This document shows positions 17,442-24,535 of a stretch of DNA of 34,604 bases, one piece after another. The position numbers were made by a program, and so were the translations under genes. The number at the start of each line of letters is the position of its first letter. Positions within the stretch are counted from its first letter, which is position 1. This stretch comes from Aneurinibacillus tyrosinisolvens (lineage in GTDB: Bacteria; Bacillota; Bacilli; Aneurinibacillales; Aneurinibacillaceae). The notes beneath the pieces were generated by a model. It ran no database searches. It was given only the letters and a program-made list of their open reading frames with translations, and was not told the DNA's origin. Location of the stretch: assembly GCF_001015055.1 (NCBI RefSeq), contig NZ_BBWZ01000046.1, forward strand, positions 1 to 34,604. The letters are read 5' to 3'.

Positions 17442-18131
17442 ATGGATAAAGCGGTTACCTTTTATACACTTATTGTAACGATCGGGGCGTACACGGGGAG
17501 TCTTTTCTTAAATAAAAGAGTTTCTTCCCCTTTTACCCATCCGGTTTTTGTTAGTACACTGGTGATTATTGGTGTACTTGTATCAAGTAATGTTCATTAT
17601 AAGGAATATGAAGGCACCAAGGAAATGCTAGGTTTTTTTCTCGGGCCTGCTACTGTCGGAATTGCGGTTCCGTTGTATCAAAATCGAGCCATCCTGTTTC
17701 GGAATATCATTCCTTCGATTGCAGGTATAATGGCCGGATCGATAGTAAGTATAACGGCAACGATTTTAATGTTGAAAGGCCTTCATTTGTCGTCCGAGGT
17801 TATTCGTTCCTTAAGTTTAAAAACAATTACAACCCCGATGGCTGTCGAAGTGGCTCCCATCATTCATGGGAATGCGATTTTAACCGCCATTTTTGTCGTG
17901 GTAACAGGGATGCTGGGAGCTATGACGGGTCCCTGGGTTATGAACAAAATGGGAATCTATGATCCGCTATCCAGAGGGCTCGCTCTTGGGGTGCAGGCGC
18001 ACGGTATCGGAACGGCACAGGCTGCATTAGAAGGGAGGCTGCAGGCTGCTATTGCCGGTGTAGCTATGGGGATTAACGGAATTTTCGTTTCTGTCCTTGC
18101 CCCGGTTATCATTCCATGGATTACGAAGTGA
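17442..18131 (+). CDS. lrgB: LrgB-family membrane protein
   Basis: The 229-residue polytopic partner of LrgA. The family stretches FLGPATVGIAVPLYQ (residues 64-80), LKTITTPMAVEVAP and GVQAHGIGTAQAA are intact. The two proteins form a transporter or holin-like complex. The ribosome binding site is GAGGCGATGAT. A hairpin terminator follows at 18181. Confidence 0.9.
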   Translation: MDKAVTFYTLIVTIGAYTGSLFLNKRVSSPFTHPVFVSTLVIIGVLVSSNVHYKEYEGTKEMLGFFLGPATVGIAVPLYQNRAILFRNIIPSIAGIMAGSIVSITATILMLKGLHLSSEVIRSLSLKTITTPMAVEVAPIIHGNAILTAIFVVVTGMLGAMTGPWVMNKMGIYDPLSRGLALGVQAHGIGTAQAALEGRLQAAIAGVAMGINGIFVSVLAPVIIPWITK

Positions 18132-18151
18132 ATTATTGCACTTTTAATTCC

Positions 18152-18172
18152 CTTGTGTTGTATAACAACAAA
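18152..18172. repeat. Inverted repeat after lrgB
   Basis: TGTTGT and ACAACA flank ATA. It resembles the GTTATATAAC family but is not identical, and lies between lrgB and its terminator. Confidence 0.3.
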
Positions 18173-18180
18173 TTCGTATA

Positions 18181-18226
18181 AAAGCACCACAATCTACCGT
18201 GCACGCGGAGTTGTGGCGCTTTTCAC
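18181..18226 (+). terminator. lrgB terminator
   Basis: AAAGCACCACAA pairs with TTGTGGCGCTTT with one mismatch, followed by TTTT. Confidence 0.7.
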
Positions 18227-18267
18227 GTTTATTTAGATAACTTGCTGTTATTTTGACAGCATAAAGA

Positions 18268-18316
18268 AATAGTACCTTGCCCATCCCCTGATTTCAGGAA
18301 TAAACAAGGTACTATT
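18268..18316 (-). terminator. Hairpin terminator of the YhfH gene
   Basis: AATAGTACCTTG pairs with CAAGGTACTATT over 12 bp with an inner CCTGA/TCAGG stem; on the minus strand TTTCTTT follows. Confidence 0.65.
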
Positions 18317-18347
18317 CTGTGTTCTCCAGCGTCATTGGGTCACCTTT

Positions 18348-18479
18348 CTATTCGTGGTTACGGCCGAAGCAGCGTTCACATTCATGAAGATAGGATTCTG
18401 CCTGTTCTTCGAAATGCTCACCACATTCACTGCACATTTTTTTCGGCAGATTTCTGTAAAACTCCAGGTCTCTTGTCAT
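18348..18479 (-). CDS. yhfH: YhfH-family zinc-knuckle small protein
   Basis: The 43-residue peptide starts MTRDLEFYRNLPKKMC. Two CxxC pairs (Cys16/Cys19 and Cys34/Cys37) would bind one zinc. FYRNLPKK-x-CSECG matches the short YhfH family of Bacillales, of unknown function. TGGAGG lies 8-9 nt before the ATG and a near-consensus promoter stands upstream. Small but well supported. Confidence 0.85.
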   Translation of the reverse strand: MTRDLEFYRNLPKKMCSECGEHFEEQAESYLHECERCFGRNHE

Positions 18480-18527
18480 TTTTTATTCCTCCATTTATCT
18501 TTTATTCTGAATTCTTTATTTGTTTTT

Positions 18528-18572
18528 ATTGTACTATAACAGAAAATGTTTTGTCAACGATTGTTATATAAC
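18528..18572 (-). promoter_or_regulatory. yhfH promoter with upstream GTTATATAAC palindrome
   Basis: On the minus strand TTGACA (18557-18552), an 18-bp spacer and TACAAT (18533-18528). The palindrome GTTATATAAC at 18563-18572 begins 5 bp upstream of the -35 and matches the aceBA elements. It could be an operator or an A/T-rich UP element. Confidence 0.6.
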
Positions 18573-18620
18573 TTTTTTTTATTTTTTTGCCTGTTCAAAA
18601 CACAATAGGGTTAGGGATCA

Positions 18621-18657
18621 AAAAAATGGGCCTATCATTTCTGATAGCCCATTTTTT
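18621..18657 (-). terminator. Terminator closing the LLM/18754 minus-strand unit
   Basis: AAAAAATGGGC-C-TATCA pairs with TGATAGCCCATTTTTT around a short loop; it is symmetrical and may work both ways. Confidence 0.85.
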
Positions 18658-18753
18658 GTCACGATTAAATCAGAAGTCTTCAAAATCCAATTTCTTTACT
18701 GCTTGTATATCTAAATTTTTGTACATGGAATAGATGGAGCGATTGTAAGCCAT

Positions 18754-19059
18754 TCAAAACTGTTTATGAATGACAGTCACTTGTTTTTTTGATTTTTTCA
18801 ATACAGCAATAAAAACAGGTTCAAAAAACCTGAGGATTTCTGTTAGCGTTGCCTCATGAAAATCGTATCCATCATCAAAGCTTTTTTCATACGCAATGAT
18901 TTTTTTGTCATCTATAGGTAAGAAATGATCTCTTCCCTGATTTATAACAATAAATTCATAATATTCCTTTGCGTGGATGACAAGCATCCTAAAGTGTTCG
19001 GATATTTTTGTAAAGGATTTTTCGTACAAGTAAAAAGCGATAAAAGCCGCAAGTCCCAT
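18754..19059 (-). CDS. Hypothetical protein with doubtful start
   Basis: I do not recognise this protein. From ATG 19059 it has 101 residues: a hydrophobic segment (GLAAFIAFYLYEKS) followed by a charged alpha/beta region. That ATG has no ribosome binding site. The same frame stays open upstream for at least 40 more codons with protein-like sequence (ITTSHIDWDEDQAKF, FPLRKDWIFTSG) to the end of the LLM gene, but contains no ATG, GTG or TTG. Either the true start is rare (ATT or ATA) and coupled to the LLM stop, or the 5' end was lost. Confidence 0.5.
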   Translation of the reverse strand: MGLAAFIAFYLYEKSFTKISEHFRMLVIHAKEYYEFIVINQGRDHFLPIDDKKIIAYEKSFDDGYDFHEATLTEILRFFEPVFIAVLKKSKKQVTVIHKQF

Positions 19060-19169
19060 CCCGGATGTAAATATCCAATCTTTACGGAGCGGGAAATTGA
19101 TTGTGCTTTTGTTAAGTCCTTTAAATTTTGCCTGATCTTCGTCCCAGTCAATATGGCTTGTTGTTATTG

Positions 19170-20222
19170 CTACGAATTGCTTTCTTTCCGTTCGGTAATT
19201 TCGGCCAGTATTTCGTAGGAATGAAGACGTGCCTGGTGGTCAAAAATTTGGGCGATGACCATCATTTCGTCGGCCTGGGTATCATCTAAAAACATCTGCA
19301 GCTTCTGTTTAACGGTTTCAGGGCTACCGACGATAGAGGAGCCCAACTGCTGCTGCAAGGCTTCCTTCTCGTAGTCGGTCCAGAAATCATCCATGCTATC
19401 CACTGGAGGCTGCAGGGGTGCTTCATGATTCCGGATTAAGTTCAGGAACTGCTGCTGTAATGTCGTTGCCAGACGCTGGGCTTCTTTATCCGTATCGGCG
19501 GAAATGACGTTCACCCCAACCATTGCGTACGGCTCATCAAGCACTTCCGAAGGCTTAAAGCTCTGGCGGTACAGCTCCAAAGCCGGCAGTGTATTGTTAG
19601 GCGAGAAGTGGCTGGCAAAGGCAAAAGGCAGCCCGAGTTGGCCGGCCAGCTGTGCGCTGAATCCACTTGAGCCCAATAACCAGATGGGGATGTTCAACCC
19701 TTCGCCCGGGATCGCTCTTACATGCATTCTTTCCGGAGCTAAAGCCGGATTAAAGTAGGCGCGCAGTTCAGCTAACTGCTCAGGGAAATCGTGGCCATCA
19801 CTTCTGCGGTCACGGCGCAGGGCATGTGCGGTACGCTGATCCGTGCCGGGTGCGCGGCCAAGACCCAGATCGATGCGGCCTGGAAACAGCGCTTCGAGCG
19901 TCCCGAATTGTTCGGCAATGACCAGGGGAGCATGATTGGGCAGCATGATTCCGCCTGAACCTACCCGGATTTTTGAAGTGCCGGCTGCCACATGGCTGAT
20001 GACGATAGACGTAGCGGAACTGGCGATGAAGGGCATGTTATGGTGTTCTGCCAGCCAGTACCGGTTATAACCGAGCTTTTCGGCATGGCGGGCAAGATCT
20101 AACGTCTTTTGCAGAGATTCGGAGGGAGTACCGCCGGCCACAATCGGAGAAAGATCAAGGACCGAGAATGGTATATCAAGCAGTTGTTTTGCATTTTTAT
20201 TGACTGAATTTCCTTTGGGCAT
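19170..20222 (-). CDS. LLM-class (luciferase-like) flavin-dependent oxidoreductase
   Basis: The 350-residue protein has a luciferase-type TIM barrel. Motifs are GYNRYWLAEHHNMP near residue 55, IRVGSGGIMLPNHAPL and RIDLGLGRAPGTD (residues 115-130). These fit the single-component, F420/FMN-type group 1 LLM enzymes common in bacilli (YceB-like). The oxidised substrate is unknown. ATG 20222 follows AGGAGG by 8 nt; an earlier ATG at 20324 lies upstream of the promoter and is rejected. Its promoter holds a 22-bp perfect palindrome, so it is probably repressed by a MarR- or TetR-type factor and induced by a chemical. Confidence 0.85.
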   Translation of the reverse strand: MPKGNSVNKNAKQLLDIPFSVLDLSPIVAGGTPSESLQKTLDLARHAEKLGYNRYWLAEHHNMPFIASSATSIVISHVAAGTSKIRVGSGGIMLPNHAPLVIAEQFGTLEALFPGRIDLGLGRAPGTDQRTAHALRRDRRSDGHDFPEQLAELRAYFNPALAPERMHVRAIPGEGLNIPIWLLGSSGFSAQLAGQLGLPFAFASHFSPNNTLPALELYRQSFKPSEVLDEPYAMVGVNVISADTDKEAQRLATTLQQQFLNLIRNHEAPLQPPVDSMDDFWTDYEKEALQQQLGSSIVGSPETVKQKLQMFLDDTQADEMMVIAQIFDHQARLHSYEILAEITERKESNS

Positions 20223-20274
20223 CGTTTCGTCCTCCTTCTGTATAAAGCTTAGTATGCTTTTCTGCCACAAATTT

Positions 20275-20302
20275 ATTATATCGATAATTATCGATATAGC
20301 AA
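20275..20302 (-). promoter_or_regulatory. LLM gene promoter with 22-bp perfect palindromic operator
   Basis: On the minus strand TTGCTA (20302-20297), a 16-bp spacer and TATAAT (20280-20275). The spacer and its edges (20277-20298) form a perfect palindrome, half-site TATATCGATAA and its complement. A repressor bound there would block polymerase directly. No dedicated repressor gene is adjacent. Confidence 0.75.
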
Positions 20303-20359
20303 GGTGAAATAATGTAAGGTGCATAGAGGAAAGCAGAAACGATTTCTCCTGCCGGTTCC

Positions 20360-20388
20360 TTGCATCTGAATGTGCAAAACAGTATCAT
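20360..20388 (+). promoter_or_regulatory. Sigma-A promoter of the YuiH-like gene
   Basis: TTGCAT, a 17-bp spacer and TATCAT; 70 bp before the ATG at 20458. Confidence 0.55.
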
Positions 20389-20457
20389 TTAGTTTGAAAA
20401 GCAGCGCCCTCTTAAAAAATTGCGGGCCATTTTTGCTGGAAGAAAGGATGAAGCCAG

Positions 20458-21048
20458 ATGGGAAACATACTGCCTCCTGGTCAATTTGAAACAGAAAGTT
20501 GGCCTATTCTGCACCAGGGAGACGTTTGCGAATTTAATGAAGAAACGTGGGATTTCAAGTTGTTTGGTGAAGTGAAAGAGGAAACCGCCTTATCCTTTTC
20601 AGATGTAATGAAGCTGCCAAAGACGGTATCAACCATTGATATGCATTGTGTTACAACATGGTCGAAATTCGGCACAACTTTTGAAGGGATTGCCATGCGC
20701 GAGCTAGTGAATGCAGTTGAAATCAACGAAGGTGTTAAATACATCCAAATATACGGCTACTATGGTGGCGACCGATTTGGATATTCAGCTAATTTGCCGC
20801 TCGAAGCACTATTAGGGGATGACGCCCTGTTTGTTTACCGATGGAAGGATCACAATCATGACTGGCAGGATATTACTCCCAAGCACGGTTATCCTCTGCG
20901 CTTTATTCCGCCGGCCAGCTTCTATTTATGGAAAGGAACGAAGTGGGCCTCGGGGATTCGCTTTATGAAGGAAGACAAAGCGGGGTTTTGGGAAGAATTG
21001 GGTTATTCAATGACAGCCAACCCGTTCAAAGAGGAACGCTATCGTTGA
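20458..21048 (+). CDS. Sulfite-oxidase-like molybdopterin oxidoreductase (YuiH-like)
   Basis: The 196-residue soluble protein is a stand-alone oxidoreductase molybdopterin-binding domain. DMHCVTTWSKFG carries Cys64, the expected molybdenum ligand. PLRFIPPASFYLWKGTKWASG resembles the cofactor pocket, and GYPLR matches the family. It has no signal peptide, unlike MsrP. The physiological substrate of YuiH-type proteins is not known to me. AAAGGA stands about 9 nt upstream of the ATG. No molybdopterin biosynthesis genes are in the window. Confidence 0.83.
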   Translation: MGNILPPGQFETESWPILHQGDVCEFNEETWDFKLFGEVKEETALSFSDVMKLPKTVSTIDMHCVTTWSKFGTTFEGIAMRELVNAVEINEGVKYIQIYGYYGGDRFGYSANLPLEALLGDDALFVYRWKDHNHDWQDITPKHGYPLRFIPPASFYLWKGTKWASGIRFMKEDKAGFWEELGYSMTANPFKEERYR

Positions 21049-21070
21049 ATAGAATAGAGGAGGTGTTGAC

Positions 21071-21373
21071 ATGGCAACTGAGGTCATTTTGAACGGTGTT
21101 AATATAAAAACAACCGGATATCAACAGGAAGTTATCCATGATGAAAAGACCGGGAATGAGTTACATAAAATTGGCTTTGATTTTAAAGTGCGGAGCGGGG
21201 AAGAGTACCATACGATAACGACGCTATTATATGAGATGATTTTTGATATTAAAGTTCCTGAGCATAAACTGGAATTCAGAGGAACCATCCATAATTATTC
21301 GACTTCTTTCACAAACCTTTATAAGGAAGATACAGTTGGTGATTTTAAATTAGAGTTAATCGAAATTCGGTAA
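21071..21373 (+). CDS. DUF3219-like small protein (YkvR-like)
   Basis: The 100-residue soluble, beta-rich protein (VILNGVNIKTTGYQQEVIHD, then HNYSTSFTNLYKED) looks like the YkvR/DUF3219 group, from memory rather than search. GAGGAGGTG lies 7 nt before the ATG. It begins 22 bp after the YuiH-like gene and is probably cotranscribed with it. Function unknown. Confidence 0.65.
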   Translation: MATEVILNGVNIKTTGYQQEVIHDEKTGNELHKIGFDFKVRSGEEYHTITTLLYEMIFDIKVPEHKLEFRGTIHNYSTSFTNLYKEDTVGDFKLELIEIR

Positions 21374-21487
21374 GTTGAAGAATGGAAAGAAATCCGCATG
21401 ATGTAATTGCTGCCTGTGCAGTTGTGATGATACCTTGCTCCTGTGCATATTTATTTGAGTAGGAATAAAGTTTACAGGAGGCAGGGT

Positions 21488-22318
21488 ATGATTAAGGTCC
21501 TCGAATCGCCTGTTGAACCGGCATTTATCATCCAGCAGTGGTCAGCGAATAATGTACAGAAAGAAGCAATCGAACGGATGGCTGTAAGTGAACACGTTTA
21601 CCAGTATAGTTCTTTTGAGCAATTACGATTTGAGCTTAGGTTAAGAAGCCGCATGGTCAGGGCTGCAAGGCAGCTTAACCGTAGCGGTGCGGAGTTTGCC
21701 ACGTTTAAAAATTCGAGATGCAACCTTGCATTCTGGGACCTTACGGAAAACGGAGGATTTAGCCTGAGGGAAGGTATACAGCCTGCCGAGGGGATTGCCG
21801 ACATTTTTGAAAACGGCCCAAAGTACGCGTTTGAATGTGCAACAGCCGTTATGATTGTATGTTATAAGGCTGTGCTTGAAGTCATTACGCAGCAAGATTT
21901 TAACCGCTTGTTTTCTAATCTTCTCCTATGGGATTGGCATTATGACAAAGACCTTGGATTGACATGGAGAAAAGAAGCTGATTACCTGCCGGGCGATGTT
22001 CAATATTTCGAAAATCCTGATGTTAATCCTGCAAGTATTGAATGGCAGGGTGAGAACGTTGTCGTTATGGAAAATGAACATTATTATGGGCATGGGATTG
22101 GAATAAAAACAAAGCAAGGAATGATCACCGTTTTAAATAAAAAACGAAAGCCGGGAGCCACAGTGCCCGCTTATCTAATCGATAAGGCCTGCCGCCCGGA
22201 TTTTATCTATTTATCCCAATACAGTAACAGGTTTTCAGATCTGCCCTCGGCTCAAGAGCACCCGGAAAATCGCTTTATCATTTCACAAATCGGTTCGATA
22301 ACGTCTATTCAAATGTAA
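21488..22318 (+). CDS. tgl: Protein-glutamine gamma-glutamyltransferase (spore transglutaminase)
   Basis: The 276-residue protein matches B. subtilis Tgl along its length: SGAEFATFKNSRCN (residues 66-79), ENGPKYAFECATA with the catalytic Cys117 after Glu116, LLLWDWHYDKDLG, and WQGENVVVMENEHYYGHGIG carrying the second Glu region. Tgl cross-links spore-coat proteins through epsilon-(gamma-glutamyl)lysine bonds late in sporulation, so this marks a spore-former. GGAGGCAGGGT stands before ATG 21488. The C-terminus is about 30 residues longer than in B. subtilis. I could not find a convincing sigma-K promoter. Confidence 0.9.
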   Translation: MIKVLESPVEPAFIIQQWSANNVQKEAIERMAVSEHVYQYSSFEQLRFELRLRSRMVRAARQLNRSGAEFATFKNSRCNLAFWDLTENGGFSLREGIQPAEGIADIFENGPKYAFECATAVMIVCYKAVLEVITQQDFNRLFSNLLLWDWHYDKDLGLTWRKEADYLPGDVQYFENPDVNPASIEWQGENVVVMENEHYYGHGIGIKTKQGMITVLNKKRKPGATVPAYLIDKACRPDFIYLSQYSNRFSDLPSAQEHPENRFIISQIGSITSIQM

Positions 22319-22330
22319 AGAGTCGCTGCG

Positions 22331-22359
22331 TTGACAAGGATGTTTCCATCTTTTACATT
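22331..22359 (+). promoter_or_regulatory. Sigma-A promoter of the FAD oxidoreductase gene
   Basis: TTGACA, a 17-bp spacer and TACATT, about 40 bp before the ATG. Confidence 0.6.
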
Positions 22360-22397
22360 AAAAAGGATCATAAAAAACGAAAAAGGAGCTGGGAAAC

Positions 22398-22961
22398 ATG
22401 TACGATATTGCTATTGTGGGAGCAGGGCCTGCCGGGGCGAGCGCTGCGCTGTTTGCTGCGAAAGCCGGGAAGAGAACGCTGGTGCTTGATTCTGATAAGA
22501 GCATGACAAAACGGGCATGGATGGAAAATCATTATGGGATAATGGAAATTTCAGGACCTGATATGATCGAAACCGGGAAAAAACAAGCAAGTAAATTTGG
22601 TGCAGAAATTGTCGAAGGTAAGGTGGTAAACATCGTTAAAACAGATGCCGGTTTTCAAATCGAAGCAGAACAGGGCACGTTTGAAGCGCAGCAAGTTATC
22701 CTGGCAACGGGTGTCCTCGTTGACCTTGCAGAAACAATTGGCTTAAAAACGAAGCCCGGAACGGAGCCGCGAATTAAAACGGTATTTGACGTAGATGCAG
22801 AAGGCAGAACGAACATAGATGGAATCTGGGCAGCAGGGACAGCAGCTGGAGTTAGTGTCCATACGATTGTTACAGCCGGAGACGGGGCAAAAGTAGCGAT
22901 TAACATACTTAGCCAGCTCAATGGCGAACGGTATGTGGATCACGATTTACTAAAATCATAG
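22398..22961 (+). CDS. Short thioredoxin-reductase-like FAD protein
   Basis: The 187-residue protein starts with the FAD-binding motif YDIAIVGAGPAGASAALFAA and ends with the second FAD motif TNIDGIWAAGTAAG. It is thioredoxin reductase with the whole central NADPH domain and its CxxC removed; family enzymes are about 310-330 residues. The join is clean and in frame, with its own promoter, ribosome binding site and terminator, so it is a real short class found in bacilli and not a fresh deletion. It probably binds FAD; electron donor and acceptor are unknown. Confidence 0.8.
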   Translation: MYDIAIVGAGPAGASAALFAAKAGKRTLVLDSDKSMTKRAWMENHYGIMEISGPDMIETGKKQASKFGAEIVEGKVVNIVKTDAGFQIEAEQGTFEAQQVILATGVLVDLAETIGLKTKPGTEPRIKTVFDVDAEGRTNIDGIWAAGTAAGVSVHTIVTAGDGAKVAINILSQLNGERYVDHDLLKS

Positions 22962-22980
22962 AATCGCCATATTATAAACG

Positions 22981-23019
22981 AAAGCAGCTGATCTGGTTCA
23001 CATCCGGGTCAGCTGCTTT
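22981..23019 (+). terminator. Hairpin terminator after the FAD protein
   Basis: AAAGCAGCTGA pairs perfectly with TCAGCTGCTTT; the T tail is short (TTTCTT). Confidence 0.75.
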
Positions 23020-23036
23020 CTTATGTGTAATTGCTA

Positions 23037-23065
23037 TTGACTTTTATAAAATATTTATTTAAAAT
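23037..23065 (+). promoter_or_regulatory. Sigma-A promoter of the peroxiredoxin gene
   Basis: TTGACT, a 17-bp spacer and TAAAAT. The A/T-rich flank has no clean 15-bp PerR box. Confidence 0.65.
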
Positions 23066-23107
23066 TAATACATATTAGAAATAAGAACAATTAAAGGAGG
23101 ATTTACT

Positions 23108-23644
23108 ATGGCACGACTTACTGGAAAAAAAGCACCTTATTTTGAAATGGAAACAGCACTTGGCAATGGACAGGATTTCGGTAAAGTAACACTGGACGAT
23201 TATAAAGGAAAATGGTTGGTCTTCTTCTTCTACCCGCTCGATTTTACGTTTGTTTGCCCTACAGAAATCACAGCATTGAGCGATGCGTACGATCAATTTG
23301 CCGAATTAGACACGGAAATTCTAGGGGTATCAACGGATTCTGTATATTCTCACCGCGCATGGATTACGACTCCACGTGACCAAAACGGGTTAGGAGAGCT
23401 AAACTTCCCGCTGGCAGCTGATTTAACCCACAAAGTTGCTCGCGACTATGACGTATTGTCGGAGGAAGAAGGAACAGCTTTACGTGGACTGTTTATTATT
23501 AATCCAGAAGGAGAAGTAAAATACGAAGTAGTTACCCATAATGATGTAGGCCGCTCTGTGGAAGAAACATTGCGTGTTCTCCAGGCGTTACAGTCAGGAG
23601 GACTTTGCCCGGCTAACTGGAGACCAGGCATGAAAACACTATAG
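23108..23644 (+). CDS. Typical 2-Cys peroxiredoxin (AhpC/TSA family, YkuU-like)
   Basis: The 178-residue protein has the peroxidatic Cys50 in DFTFVCPTE and the resolving Cys167 in SGGLCPANW. It reduces hydrogen peroxide and organic peroxides using thioredoxin or a similar donor. RGLFIINPEGEV is also typical. AAAGGAGG is 7 nt before the ATG. It is a single gene between strong promoter and terminator; the thioredoxin-reductase-like protein just upstream is a possible functional neighbour. Confidence 0.93.
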   Translation: MARLTGKKAPYFEMETALGNGQDFGKVTLDDYKGKWLVFFFYPLDFTFVCPTEITALSDAYDQFAELDTEILGVSTDSVYSHRAWITTPRDQNGLGELNFPLAADLTHKVARDYDVLSEEEGTALRGLFIINPEGEVKYEVVTHNDVGRSVEETLRVLQALQSGGLCPANWRPGMKTL

Positions 23645-23664
23645 GGATAAGCAAAAAGGCAATA

Positions 23665-23706
23665 AAAGAGGCTCTTCTGATATCAGATACAGAAGAGCCT
23701 CTTTTT
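23665..23706 (+). terminator. Rho-independent terminator of the peroxiredoxin gene
   Basis: A 15-bp perfect stem, AAAGAGGCTCTTCTG with CAGAAGAGCCTCTTT, then a T run. Confidence 0.93.
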
Positions 23707-23813
23707 AGTATGGGTCATCCGAAGAATTAAAAATTGAACCTACCGACAGATTTTTACATATTTTTCAGGGGAAGTTTTTTATACTGGTAAATAAGAAAAA
23801 GGAGGGAGTAGTA

Positions 23814-24035
23814 ATGGATAATTATATCGAAGGCACATTTCTTAAAGCTTCTGACGGTTCTTCTATGTTCCACATAGATGATACGCATACGATTTTGCTT
23901 ACGGATGGAAAAGCAATGAAGGTAAGCTATGGCGGGGAATGGATTAGCGGTATACATATAGGTGGAGATGTTATCCATAGTGGAGGAAAAGATAAATTGC
24001 GGACAGGAGATAGAATTAGAATAAAAAAACTGTAA
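23814..24035 (+). CDS. Small hypothetical beta-rich protein
   Basis: The 73-residue soluble protein (MDNYIEGTFLKASDGSSMFH ... GDRIRIKKL) has the pattern of a small beta barrel: DGKAMKVSYGGEWISG, then LRTGDRIRI. It vaguely resembles DUF5348-like proteins; I do not recognise it firmly. AAGGAGGG lies 7 nt before the ATG, and a strong terminator follows, so it is expressed as a single gene. Confidence 0.6.
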   Translation: MDNYIEGTFLKASDGSSMFHIDDTHTILLTDGKAMKVSYGGEWISGIHIGGDVIHSGGKDKLRTGDRIRIKKL

Positions 24036-24078
24036 AGAAAACAACCAGCCTGGAGCAATCCAGGCTGGCTTTCTTTAC
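24032..24078. terminator. Bidirectional terminator with GCAA tetraloop
   Basis: CCAGCCTGGA pairs with TCCAGGCTGG around GCAA, and the flanks GTAAAGAAA/TTTCTTTAC are also complementary. It separates two convergent genes. Confidence 0.9.
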
Positions 24079-24119
24079 AAACGGAGTATGTGATTTAGCT
24101 GTTCTCTTCGTCACGATAT

Positions 24120-24443
24120 CTATTCCTTTCGTTCCATCCATTGATCGGACCAGTCCTGAACCGCATCCATTACCTGCTTCAACCCTTTTCCTTTCTTTGT
24201 TAGTTCATATTCTATGCGCACCGGTGTTTCAGGATAGACGTGCCGAACCAAAATCTCTTCTTGCTCCAGTTCTTTACATCGCTCAACGAGCATCCGATCG
24301 CTCATGTTTGGGATCATGTCCGCTATTTCTCGAAAGCGCTTCGGGCCGCTAAGCAGGGATTGAACAATTAGGCCTGTCCATTTCTTTCCTAGAAGTGTAA
24401 AGGCGGCCTCAAATTTCGGGCATAATGTAGGAAGATGTTTCAT
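24120..24443 (-). CDS. HxlR-family winged-helix regulator
   Basis: The 107-residue DNA-binding protein carries the HxlR signature: LGKKWTGLIVQSLLSGPKRF, then MSDRMLVERCKELEQEEI, and a C-terminal wing (PVRIEYELTKKGKGL). One Cys near the N-terminus (Cys8) is placed as in redox or electrophile sensors such as YodB and CatR. It is divergent from MFS efflux-pump wreckage, the usual target of such regulators. The inverted repeat at 24489-24515 is its likely operator. The promoter is TTACCT-17-TAAAAT on the minus strand. Confidence 0.9.
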   Translation of the reverse strand: MKHLPTLCPKFEAAFTLLGKKWTGLIVQSLLSGPKRFREIADMIPNMSDRMLVERCKELEQEEILVRHVYPETPVRIEYELTKKGKGLKQVMDAVQDWSDQWMERKE

Positions 24444-24479
24444 ATTCTCACCTCTTTTTATTTATTTTACCATAGTTAC

Positions 24480-24515
24480 TTGACAAAGGTAAGTGTTTGA
24501 AGTTAGCATACTTAC
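24480..24515 (+). promoter_or_regulatory. Orphan efflux promoter with HxlR-type inverted repeat
   Basis: TTGACA (24480-24485), an 18-bp spacer and TAGCAT (24504-24509). The perfect inverted repeat GTAAGT-N15-ACTTAC (24489-24515) covers the spacer and -10. The gene it served now starts in mid-coding sequence. Confidence 0.6.
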
Positions 24516-24535
24516 ATAAAATTAGTTAAGAATAA

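Noticed and set aside
21420..21487. CATATTTAT before tgl as a sigma-K -10 element
   Set aside because: The -10 deviates at the last two positions and no AC-type -35 element is correctly spaced; Tgl is sigma-K controlled in B. subtilis but I cannot show it here.
23041..23095. PerR box before the peroxiredoxin gene
   Set aside because: The region is A/T-rich and partly similar, but no 15-bp TTATAATnATTATAA-type palindrome is present.
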